Source: a virus. Taken from it: 31,229 nt of DNA. The notes under the pieces were generated by a model. It worked only from the letters and a program-made list of their open reading frames with translations, was not told where the DNA came from and ran no database searches. Below are positions 12,769 to 19,384 of the stretch, in pieces; within the stretch, counting starts at the first letter, position 1, and each line of letters starts with the position of its first letter. The position numbers and the translations under genes are program-made. Location: IMG/VR virus record IMGVR_UViG_3300039159_000019, positions 1 to 31,229 of that record. One strand, 5' to 3'.

Positions 12769-13186
12769 GACAGCAGAAATGTTGCAACAGTATGTGGACG
12801 CCCTCAAGCCGCCAATGCCTGAGCGCGAACATGTGGAGGTTATGATTGCCAAGCTATCACTAGCCACTGCCACACCTAAGCGCAGCGTCGACGAAGAAGC
12901 AGAGCGTTTGGAACTATACTGGATGACCCTTCGGATATATCCGTTGTCCGATTTACGCAGCGCATTTATCAAGCTGCTACGCACTTGCAAGTTTATGCCA
13001 ACGACAGCCGAAATTGATTCGGTGGTGCAAGAGGAGGGCTACGAAAGGCGACGTATGATAGGCAGAGCAAAGTATTTGATACAGATTCACAAGCGCGATT
13101 ATGTGCTGCCAGTTGAATATGTGACAGCGCAGGAATTGGCAGATTTGCGTGCTGAAATAACAAATATCGGAATAAATGCAAAATAA
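12650..13186 (+). CDS. Replication-associated protein, possible helicase loader
   Basis: The product has 178 residues. It overlaps the initiator gene by 119 bases, yet the ATG at 12650 has a good AAAGGAA site 7 bases upstream. The segment 'VEVMIAKLSLATATPKRSVD' followed by 'LELYWMTLRIYPLSDLRSAF' and K-F-M-P-T-T-A-E-I-D is a conserved module in replication operons of alphaproteobacterial phages. Its place directly after an O-like initiator suggests a lambda-P-like loader, since no helicase gene is present. If the overlap is not real, the next start would be the ATG at 12779. Confidence 0.7.
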   Translation: MANQIANTQQSQLTQWSEPFLPAELGALLESDHLLTIGPKTAEMLQQYVDALKPPMPEREHVEVMIAKLSLATATPKRSVDEEAERLELYWMTLRIYPLSDLRSAFIKLLRTCKFMPTTAEIDSVVQEEGYERRRMIGRAKYLIQIHKRDYVLPVEYVTAQELADLRAEITNIGINAK

Positions 13187-13198
13187 ATGAAAAACCGC

Positions 13199-13227
13199 TT
13201 TACATAAACGACAGATGCTTTCATAAG
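13199..13227 (+). promoter_or_regulatory. Promoter TTTACA-17-CATAAG
   Basis: TTTACA at 13199-13204, a 17-base spacer and CATAAG at 13222-13227 lie in the 87-base gap before the gene at 13274. The first eight bases TTTACATA are shared with the element at 11282 and with the minus-strand element at 7368-7373. Confidence 0.5.
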
Positions 13228-13240
13228 AGGGCATCAGCAA

Positions 13241-13253
13241 GGGGCAGCGCCCC
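13241..13253 (+). promoter_or_regulatory. Leader stem-loop before the ribosome site (copy 2)
   Basis: GGGGC-AGC-GCCCC is followed by CGCCAAATAAAGGAAACGAC and the ATG at 13274. Compared with the minus-strand copy before 7302, the stem, the AGC(G) loop and the downstream CGCCAA..AAGGA are the same, although the genes they precede are unrelated. Confidence 0.6.
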
Positions 13254-13273
13254 GCCAAATAAAGGAAACGACA

Positions 13274-13519
13274 ATGGCTATTTTGAAACTTAACGGTAAA
13301 ACGCATTTCATTAACGTATCTGACATTAAAATTACAGAAGTTGGTGCTGGTCGTTTTGAAATTACTTACGATAATGACCGCACTTTCCAAGTTTTAGGCG
13401 GCACTAAATCTGGCGGTTCAAGCCGCGAATGGTTTGTACAGCACGAGCTGTTATACGGTGATAAGTGGTTGCCAGCTAATTCGATGGTTCAAGCGATAAA
13501 GCTTGGCGCACAGTATTAA
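13274..13519 (+). CDS. Hypothetical protein
   Basis: The product has 81 residues. The first half looks beta-rich ('KLNGKTHFINVSDIKITEVG', RFEITYDNDRTFQV) and the second half contains 'SSREWFVQHELLYGDKWL'. I do not recognise the family. It has its own promoter-like element, leader stem-loop and AAAGGAAA site, so it is probably expressed well. It is followed by two more stem-loops before the next gene. Confidence 0.75.
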   Translation: MAILKLNGKTHFINVSDIKITEVGAGRFEITYDNDRTFQVLGGTKSGGSSREWFVQHELLYGDKWLPANSMVQAIKLGAQY

Positions 13520-13525
13520 CCAACG

Positions 13526-13561
13526 GGGGCTTTGGCCCCTACCAACCAGAGGCTAAGCCTC
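13526..13561 (+). promoter_or_regulatory. Tandem leader stem-loops (copies 3 and 4)
   Basis: Two hairpins sit end to end. GGGGC-TTTG-GCCCC spans 13526-13539 and GAGGC-TAA-GCCTC spans 13549-13561. The second is followed by GCCATAAAGGAAAATAAA and the ATG at 13580, the same order of stem, GCCA and AAGGA as in the other copies, though the stem sequence itself differs. Changed bases that keep pairing suggest the structure matters. Confidence 0.6.
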
Positions 13562-13579
13562 GCCATAAAGGAAAATAAA

Positions 13580-13780
13580 ATGATTATCGAAGCAACTACA
13601 CAAGACAGCACATTTGAAAGCTGGATGGCATGGTATACAGACCGTTTTACCAATATCAGCAATGACGCATTAAAGGGCTACTGGTATACTTATGGCCGCG
13701 ATAGCGAAGATGATGCATCGCCCCGCGACTTAGCAGCTTGGGCAGCCGTTAACTACGCAATGCAAGCACGGGGGCTATAA
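13580..13780 (+). CDS. Small hypothetical protein
   Basis: The product has 66 residues from the ATG at 13580, chosen because AAAGGAAA precedes it. The upstream in-frame start at 13532 would translate through the stem-loops. It contains 'FESWMAWYTDRFTNISNDAL' and ends 'DLAAWAAVNYAMQARGL'. It is acidic and Trp/Tyr-rich. I do not recognise the family. Confidence 0.7.
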   Translation: MIIEATTQDSTFESWMAWYTDRFTNISNDALKGYWYTYGRDSEDDASPRDLAAWAAVNYAMQARGL

Positions 13781-13781
13781 A

Positions 13782-14036
13782 ATGATCACCCCAACCTTAA
13801 ACATAAACGGGTCCAGCGCGGTTGACCTTATTGAGCCACGCCTTAAAGCAATGGGCTACCTAAGCGACGCAATACATGCCCTATGTCAAGTTACGCCTAA
13901 CGGTAGAGACTACAGCGATAGCGAGAAATGCACTGCCGACCGTAAAAAACACTATGACCGGATTGAAGCTATTGATGATATTTGTAATGCAATTATGAAA
14001 GAAGCATTGGCAATCCAGCAACAAGAAAGAGCATAA
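13782..14036 (+). CDS. Small hypothetical protein
   Basis: The product has 84 residues and is mainly helical, with 'DLIEPRLKAMGYLSDAIHAL' and a second half around 'HYDRIEAIDDICNAIMKEAL'. It starts one base after the preceding stop, and its own stop overlaps the next ATG (TAATG). No family is recognised. It lies in the replication block between an uncharacterised protein and the DnaA-domain protein. Confidence 0.7.
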   Translation: MITPTLNINGSSAVDLIEPRLKAMGYLSDAIHALCQVTPNGRDYSDSEKCTADRKKHYDRIEAIDDICNAIMKEALAIQQQERA

Positions 14037-14287
14037 TGACGCCAAGAGAAAAGAATTTAACTATCATTAGTTACATTGCATCCCAAGGAGGCTTTACAAT
14101 AGATGACATTTTAGGCCGTCGCAAGTTTCCAGATTTGGTAGCAGTGCGTAGAAATTGCGTTATGGCATTTCGGAATATGGGTTATAGCACGCTTCAAATA
14201 GGGCGCATTATGAACCGCGACCATTCGACTATCGTGCACGCAATACAGCAACACGCAAAGCGAGAGGCAGCAAATGACAAGCAGTAA
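14036..14287 (+). CDS. Stand-alone DnaA domain IV-like DNA-binding protein
   Basis: The product has 83 residues. Residues 37-70 carry the DnaA C-terminal signature: R-R, M-G-Y-S, Q-I-G-R and, above all, R-D-H-S-T-I-V-H-A (61-69). In DnaA this motif reads the DnaA box. The rest of DnaA (AAA+ and N-terminal domains) is absent; the N-terminal 35 residues are a short helical lead-in. It could bind DnaA boxes on phage or host DNA and act as a competitor or cofactor of initiation. This is inferred from the motif. Confidence 0.85.
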   Translation: MTPREKNLTIISYIASQGGFTIDDILGRRKFPDLVAVRRNCVMAFRNMGYSTLQIGRIMNRDHSTIVHAIQQHAKREAANDKQ

Positions 14288-14402
14288 CTGGCTAGTAGTA
14301 TTTATTGTGGCGACCTTAGGATTGGCTGCATATTTGCTAGCAACTGCGCCTGGCGTCAATAATGACGAACTCGATGAAATGGAAGAAGATTGGTGGTTAT
14401 GA
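14274..14402 (+). CDS. 42-residue membrane protein
   Basis: The start MTSSNWLVVFIVATLGLAAY is followed by LLATAPG and an acidic tail NNDELDEMEEDWWL. There is one N-terminal membrane helix with a negatively charged end. GAGAGG lies 6 bases before the ATG. It overlaps the DnaA-domain gene by 14 bases and the next gene by ATGA, so it fits the packed operon. Function is unknown. Confidence 0.68.
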   Translation: MTSSNWLVVFIVATLGLAAYLLATAPGVNNDELDEMEEDWWL

Positions 14403-14620
14403 TAATTACAGCAGATGACGTTAAGGCCGCAAAGAAACAGCTTGGCATGAGCGTGTATGATATAGCTGATGCACTGCGTCTTAGCTCCACTACAGGGAGC
14501 ACTACGGTCCGAAGGTGGATTAATGGCAGGACACAGATTAGTGGCCCAGCAGCCGTTGCTCTGGAAGCAATGCTTGCTGGATACGAGCCAGAATATTTGG
14601 GAGATTACGATGACGATTAA
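14399..14620 (+). CDS. XRE-like helix-turn-helix protein
   Basis: The product has 73 residues from the ATG at 14399, which overlaps the previous stop as ATGA. Residues 5-50 ('DVKAAKKQLGMSVYDIADAL', then T-V-R-R-W-I-N-G-R) form a helix-turn-helix of the type found in small phage and antitoxin regulators. A short acidic tail ends DYDDD. It could be the regulator of the switch to late genes, as it is the last DNA-binding regulator before them, but this is a guess. Confidence 0.75.
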   Translation: MIITADDVKAAKKQLGMSVYDIADALRLSSTTGSTTVRRWINGRTQISGPAAVALEAMLAGYEPEYLGDYDDD

Positions 14621-14786
14621 ATCAACGGAGCCAGAGGCTACAGATTATCTTGTTGACCTGTTACGATACAGCATGAGCTCAAAAAAAGATAAGAAGGCTT
14701 TGTTTAACAAGTGGCGCGGGCATAAATGGTCCAGTGATGGAATGCGGCGCTGGGCATTGTGGCAATGGCGGGAGATGGTTGGCTAG
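14610..14786 (+). CDS. Small hypothetical protein rich in Trp and Lys
   Basis: The product has 58 residues from the ATG at 14610, preceded by GGGAG at 6 bases. It contains 'YSMSSKKDKKALFNKWRGHK' and ends 'RRWALWQWREMVG'. The basic, Trp-rich nature suggests nucleic-acid or protein contact. It overlaps the HTH gene by 11 bases. I do not recognise the family. The 66 bases after it (14787-14852) hold nothing I can name. Confidence 0.65.
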   Translation: MTIKSTEPEATDYLVDLLRYSMSSKKDKKALFNKWRGHKWSSDGMRRWALWQWREMVG

Positions 14787-14852
14787 TCACCATTGCAAAG
14801 CTAACGCCAAAAGCGTAAAGATGCAATCAAGGTTGTTGGAAAGGAAAAGCAC

Positions 14853-15017
14853 TTGGCAAAGAACGGACTATACGCAAACATCGCAGCCAAACGTAAGCGC
14901 ATAAAGGCTGGCTCAGGTGAGCGCATGAACAAACCTGGCGGCAAAGACGCGCCTAGTGCTGGTGATTTTAAGGCAGCGGCTAAGACAGCCAAAAAGCCCA
15001 AGGCAAAAATGAAATGA
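14853..15017 (+). CDS. Small basic conserved phage protein (KRKRIKAGSGERM type)
   Basis: The product has 54 residues from a TTG start with AAAGGA 7 bases upstream. The sequence 'GLYANIAAKRKRIKAGSGER' followed by M-N-K-P-G-G-K-D-A-P-S-A matches a short, very basic protein found in many phages and plasmids (ANI.AKRKRI..GSGE.M.KPG..GAP). It probably binds nucleic acid, but its function has not been established as far as I know. Its stop overlaps the methyltransferase ATG as ATGA. Confidence 0.78.
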   Translation: MAKNGLYANIAAKRKRIKAGSGERMNKPGGKDAPSAGDFKAAAKTAKKPKAKMK

Positions 15018-16231
15018 CAATTCCAACTATTGTGCAGTGCAAGGTTGCTGACTTAATTCCATACGCATCTAACAGCAGAACGCACAGTGATGCTCAGGTT
15101 GCACAGATAGCCGCAAGCATCCGTGAATTCGGCTGGACAAACCCCATTCTTATTGATGGGGAGAATAGCATTATAGCAGGACATGGACGTCTATTGGCGG
15201 CGCGTAAGTTGGGTATGCAAGAAGTGCCAGCAATCATTCTAGACCATCTCAGCAAGGCTCAGCAACGCGCTCTAGTAATAGCTGACAACCAGCTTGCCTT
15301 AAACGCAGGGTGGAACATGGATATGCTCAAAGCTGAAATTGAAGACCTAGGGCTAGATGACTTTGACATATCGCTGCTGGGCTTTGACGATGATTTTCTT
15401 GATGGCCTGTTGGAGCCAGAGCCCACAGATGGGCTAACAGACGAAGATGCTGTGCCAGATGTTCCAGAAGTGCCAAAGTCTGTTTTGGGTGACGTTTGGG
15501 TGTTGGGTAAGCACAGGTTGATGTGCGGCGACTCAACCAGCATCGATGCGGTTGATAAGCTGATGGATGGGCAGAAGGCGCAATCCGTCTTGACTGACCC
15601 GCCATACAATCAAGAGACAGAGGGTGGATTTAAGGGAAATATCGGAAAATCACTAAGAAAACAATCTAATGACATTGAAAGTATGTGCAATTTTCAGGTT
15701 GGGCCATTCTTGCAAGTTTTACCTACTGTTTACGAAAAAGGAAAAATGAACGCTACGGTCTTTTGTAATAAAGACCTAGTGCCAAACTACTTGCAATGGG
15801 CGCGAGACTTTGGCTATTCCTTTAACATTTTGGTGTGGAAAAAGCCTTCAGCAATCCCTTTGGGCGGAAGTTATATGCCGGATGTTGAGTATTGCCTAGT
15901 TTTTCGCAAATCTGGTATTTTCAACACTAAAGTTGAAGGCGTAAGCTATTCTAAGGTGTTAATCCATAACAGGGAAACAGGACTGCATCCAACAATGAAG
16001 CCGGTTGATATGCTGGCTAATCAAGTTTTGATTGTTTCCCATGCGGGTGGCATAGTCTTAGACCTATTCGGCGGCAGCGGCTCAACCTTGATTGCCTGCG
16101 AAAAGACAAGCCGTGACTGCCGTATGATGGAACTCGATCCCAAATATTGCGACGTCATCATAACGCGCTGGCAGGATTTTACAGGCCAGCAAGCGGTTCA
16201 CGCAGAGACAGGGGAAGCCTTTGATGGCTGA
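15014..16231 (+). CDS. ParB-like domain fused to DNA adenine methyltransferase
   Basis: The product has 405 residues. Residues 8-130 are a ParB/sulfiredoxin-like domain ('SNSRTHSDAQVAQIAASIRE', G-H-G-R at 56-59). The C-terminal part is a beta-class methyltransferase: catalytic DPPY at 195-198, then H-P-T-M-K-P at 325-330, and the AdoMet loop LDLFGGSGST at 349-358. DPPY points to N6-adenine methylation. The gene lies just before terminase. Likely roles are protection from restriction or marking DNA for packaging. The target sequence cannot be read from the protein. Confidence 0.9.
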   Translation: MTIPTIVQCKVADLIPYASNSRTHSDAQVAQIAASIREFGWTNPILIDGENSIIAGHGRLLAARKLGMQEVPAIILDHLSKAQQRALVIADNQLALNAGWNMDMLKAEIEDLGLDDFDISLLGFDDDFLDGLLEPEPTDGLTDEDAVPDVPEVPKSVLGDVWVLGKHRLMCGDSTSIDAVDKLMDGQKAQSVLTDPPYNQETEGGFKGNIGKSLRKQSNDIESMCNFQVGPFLQVLPTVYEKGKMNATVFCNKDLVPNYLQWARDFGYSFNILVWKKPSAIPLGGSYMPDVEYCLVFRKSGIFNTKVEGVSYSKVLIHNRETGLHPTMKPVDMLANQVLIVSHAGGIVLDLFGGSGSTLIACEKTSRDCRMMELDPKYCDVIITRWQDFTGQQAVHAETGEAFDG

Positions 16232-16646
16232 TGTTAAGCTAACAGCAAAGCAGGAAGCATTTGCCCAAGCCATAGCTGACGGCATGGGACAAGCAGACGC
16301 TTACCGCTCTGCATATGATGCTCAAGCCATGAAGGATAGCACAGTTTATCCTAAAGCATCGCGCATGATGAATGAGGGCAAGATAAGGGCAAGGATAGAT
16401 GAACTGCGTTCTCAGGTCGCTCAAAAGCAGCTTTGGTCGCGTGAAATGTCGGTCAAAGGTCTTGTAGCTGCATACAGAGTGGCGAACGATGGCAAGAACT
16501 CAACTGGCATGACAGGCGCAATCAAAGAACTAAACGCAATGCACGGATTTAATGCGCCATCTAAACTGGATGTAGATTTAAAGGGCGGTTATGACGTAAC
16601 TGTCAATGTTGTCGGTGAGGCTTCGCATGAGGGCGATAAGCCTTAA
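16224..16646 (+). CDS. terS: Terminase small subunit
   Basis: The product has 140 residues from the ATG at 16224 (a TTG one codon earlier also opens the frame). The N-terminal 'KLTAKQEAFAQAIADGMGQA' followed by D-A-Y-R-S-A-Y and 'ASRMMNEGKIRARIDELR' is the small-terminase DNA-binding domain with an HTH. It recognises the packaging site and hands DNA to the large subunit, whose gene overlaps its end by 20 bases. Confidence 0.9.
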   Translation: MADVKLTAKQEAFAQAIADGMGQADAYRSAYDAQAMKDSTVYPKASRMMNEGKIRARIDELRSQVAQKQLWSREMSVKGLVAAYRVANDGKNSTGMTGAIKELNAMHGFNAPSKLDVDLKGGYDVTVNVVGEASHEGDKP

Positions 16647-17877
16647 TCTCACCGACCCACAGCGCCGCTTTGTCCTAAGCGACCAACCCCATCCGTTAAT
16701 GGTTGCGGGTTACGGCGCTGGTAAATCCGAAGCTGCCGTTGTTAGGTTATTGCTGCTAGCTCTTAAATACCCAGGCTTATCGTTTGGATTTGTTGAGCCA
16801 ACCTTTGACCTTGTGCGCCTGATTGCCTGGCCGCGTTTTTCAGGCATATTAAATGCATGGGGAGTAGCCTTTACGCTAAACAAGTCAGACAATACAATCT
16901 TGATGGAAAATGGCTCACTGATAATCTTTCGGTCGGCGGACAACGTGGAAAAGATGGTCGGCTTTGAAATATCAGATGGCGTCATTGACGAAATTGACAC
17001 GCTTAAAACTGACCATGCATCCGAGGTATGGACAAAGATGCTGGCACGTTGCCGTCAGCGCAAACCAGATGGCTCAGCAAACACGCTAGCCGCTGCGTCG
17101 ACTCCTGAGGGCTTTCGCTTTTGCTATAAGACATGGGGCAAAGAAGCGCGTGCTGGTTACGAACTAATACGCGCACCGACAACCTCGAATCCATATCTTC
17201 CGACGGGATATATTGACCAGCTTAAAGCAATCTACACAGGACCACAGCTTGACGCTTACCTAGAGGGCATTTTTACCAACCTCAATAGCGGTAGCGTATA
17301 CCCTGAATTTGACCGCAAACTGAACAGTGTGTTCAGCACTATCCAGCCAAACGAGCCTTTGCACATCGGCCTAGACTTTAACGTTAACAACATGAGCGCA
17401 GCCGTGTGCGTTATCCGTAACGGCAACCCATATGCGTTAGATGAACTAACAGGCATTAGAGACACGCCAGCGATGATACAGGCGATTATCGAACGCTATC
17501 AGGGGCATTCCATCACAGTCTATCCCGATGCATCTGGCGGCTCTCACAAGAGCGTTAACGCCAGTCTGTCTGACATAACCCTATTACGTTCAGCAAGATT
17601 TTCAGTGCTGGCTCCTAATAAAAACCCGCCTGTTCGTGACCGAATATTGTCTATGTCAAATATAATACACAGTAACGGCATTAGAAGGCTGCTTATCAAT
17701 CCTGATAAATGCCCGCATTTGATCGAAGGATTAGAGCAACAATCATACAACAAAAACGGAGAGCCAGACAAATCGAGTGGCTTTGACCACCTTAATGATG
17801 CTATAGGCTATCTGATTGCCTATAAATATGCTATCGGTAGAGGAACGGTTTCCTTTGCTCAAATTTCTGGGGTGTAA
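16627..17877 (+). CDS. terL: Terminase large subunit
   Basis: The product has 416 residues from the ATG at 16627, preceded by GTGAGG at 6 bases. The ATPase part has a Walker A variant GYGAGKS (29-35) and Walker B GVIDEID (118-124). The RNase-H-like nuclease part has H-I-G-L-D-F-N near 246-252, V-Y-P-D-A-S-G-G near 298-305 and D-H-L-N-D-A-I-G-Y at 387-395, giving the metal-binding Asp residues. It is the packaging motor and DNA-cutting enzyme. All key motifs are intact. Confidence 0.96.
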   Translation: MRAISLNLTDPQRRFVLSDQPHPLMVAGYGAGKSEAAVVRLLLLALKYPGLSFGFVEPTFDLVRLIAWPRFSGILNAWGVAFTLNKSDNTILMENGSLIIFRSADNVEKMVGFEISDGVIDEIDTLKTDHASEVWTKMLARCRQRKPDGSANTLAAASTPEGFRFCYKTWGKEARAGYELIRAPTTSNPYLPTGYIDQLKAIYTGPQLDAYLEGIFTNLNSGSVYPEFDRKLNSVFSTIQPNEPLHIGLDFNVNNMSAAVCVIRNGNPYALDELTGIRDTPAMIQAIIERYQGHSITVYPDASGGSHKSVNASLSDITLLRSARFSVLAPNKNPPVRDRILSMSNIIHSNGIRRLLINPDKCPHLIEGLEQQSYNKNGEPDKSSGFDHLNDAIGYLIAYKYAIGRGTVSFAQISGV

Positions 17878-19383
17878 ATGTCTGTATCGAACACCAATTC
17901 TGAATATGACGCAAACAGGTTTAAGTGGAAGCGTTGCCGCGATGTAATAGAAGGGCGAGATGCTCTTATTCAAAACTACGTTAGCAACACACGCTATTCC
18001 GGTAGCCTTTATAATCCGTCGTTTGATACAAACAACTATTTGCCGCGCCTATCAGGTCAAACAGATATTGAATACATAACCTATCAGGAACGGGCTGCAT
18101 TCTTTAACGCAAGTGCACGGACGCTAGATGCGTTTACTGGCATGATATTTGCTAAAGACCCAGTATACAAGCTGCCAACAGCCATTGAGCCTTACGCTAA
18201 CGATATAACGCTTTCAGGCGATAACTTGCGAGAGTTTAGCGAACAGATTGTTGAGCAACAGATTGCTGTAGGTCGAGTTGGCATCATGGTTGATTACCCA
18301 GCCAATGCGCCGACCAACATTACGATTGCCCAAGCCGAGGCGCTAAACATACGCCCGTTTTTGCGTTACTACACAGCGGAAAGCATTATTAACTGGCGCA
18401 CAAGCTACATCAATGGCGCTCAGGTGATGACCTTGGTGGTGCTAAAGGAAACTATAGACGTTGCCGAGGATGAGTTTACTTCTAATCAGGTCGTCCAATA
18501 CCGCGTCCTTGATATTACAGAGCAAGGTTATCGCGTTCGCGTTATGGATGATAGTAACGCTTTAATAAGCGAAACTTACCCAATACAAAATGGCGGGCCA
18601 TTAACCTACATTCCTTTTGTTATCCTTGGAGCTAACAGCGCAACATCTGATGTGCAAAAGCCGCCATTGCTTGACCTTATCGACACGAACCTTGCACACT
18701 ACCGCAACAGCGCAGATTATGAACATGGCTTACACTTTACTGGATTGCCGACGCCTTATGTAGCTGGCGTGCAGTTACCTGAAGGCGCAACGCTTGCTGT
18801 AGGCTCAATGACAGCATGGGTTTTTCCTGACCCAGCAGCTAGTGCCGGATACTTAGAGTTTAAAGGTGACGGCCTAAAGACGCTACGGGAAGCCCTAAAA
18901 GACAAGGAACAGCGCATGGCTGTATTGGGCGCACGGATGCTAGCTGATGACAAGCGCACTGCTGAAGCCTTCGGCACTATAGAGCTAAGGACTGCTGGCG
19001 AACGCTCAATCCTTGCGTCGATAAGCCGTTCGGCATCTGATAGCATTACCCGTGTGCTTAACTGGATGGCTGAATGGGTAGGCGCACCACAAGACGTAGA
19101 GTTTAACCTAAATACGGACTTTGGTGCTGCACGGATGCAACCACAGATGGTTACGGCTCTTTTGGGCGCATATCAAAATGATGCAATGCCTCTGTCAGTG
19201 TTGTTTGATAACTTCCAGCGCGGCGAGCTTGTGTCACCAAATATGGAATATGAAACATATGAGGCGCAGATTGCGGATGCTGGCCCTAGCTTTGACCAAT
19301 CAATGCCTGACCCATCTCAAACTGATGCAGTAGCGCATGAACAAGGTCTATTGGATAACATACGCAGCCGACTAGGTTTATAA
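17878..19383 (+). CDS. Portal protein, DUF4055 family
   Basis: The product has 501 residues. 'YLPRLSGQTDIEYITYQERA' followed by A-F-F-N-A-S-A-R-T-L-D-A-F-T-G-M-I-F matches the DUF4055 portal signature. Central 'LLDLIDTNLAHYRNSADYEH' and the helical end with A-D-D-K-R-T-A-E-A are also typical. It forms the dodecameric DNA gate at the head vertex. It follows terminase directly and is separated from the next gene by one base. Confidence 0.93.
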   Translation: MSVSNTNSEYDANRFKWKRCRDVIEGRDALIQNYVSNTRYSGSLYNPSFDTNNYLPRLSGQTDIEYITYQERAAFFNASARTLDAFTGMIFAKDPVYKLPTAIEPYANDITLSGDNLREFSEQIVEQQIAVGRVGIMVDYPANAPTNITIAQAEALNIRPFLRYYTAESIINWRTSYINGAQVMTLVVLKETIDVAEDEFTSNQVVQYRVLDITEQGYRVRVMDDSNALISETYPIQNGGPLTYIPFVILGANSATSDVQKPPLLDLIDTNLAHYRNSADYEHGLHFTGLPTPYVAGVQLPEGATLAVGSMTAWVFPDPAASAGYLEFKGDGLKTLREALKDKEQRMAVLGARMLADDKRTAEAFGTIELRTAGERSILASISRSASDSITRVLNWMAEWVGAPQDVEFNLNTDFGAARMQPQMVTALLGAYQNDAMPLSVLFDNFQRGELVSPNMEYETYEAQIADAGPSFDQSMPDPSQTDAVAHEQGLLDNIRSRLGL

Positions 19384-19384
19384 C

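Noticed and set aside
15259-15609. Minus-strand frames opposite the methyltransferase
   Set aside because: Low-complexity Ser/Pro shadows of the acidic linker between the ParB and methyltransferase domains.
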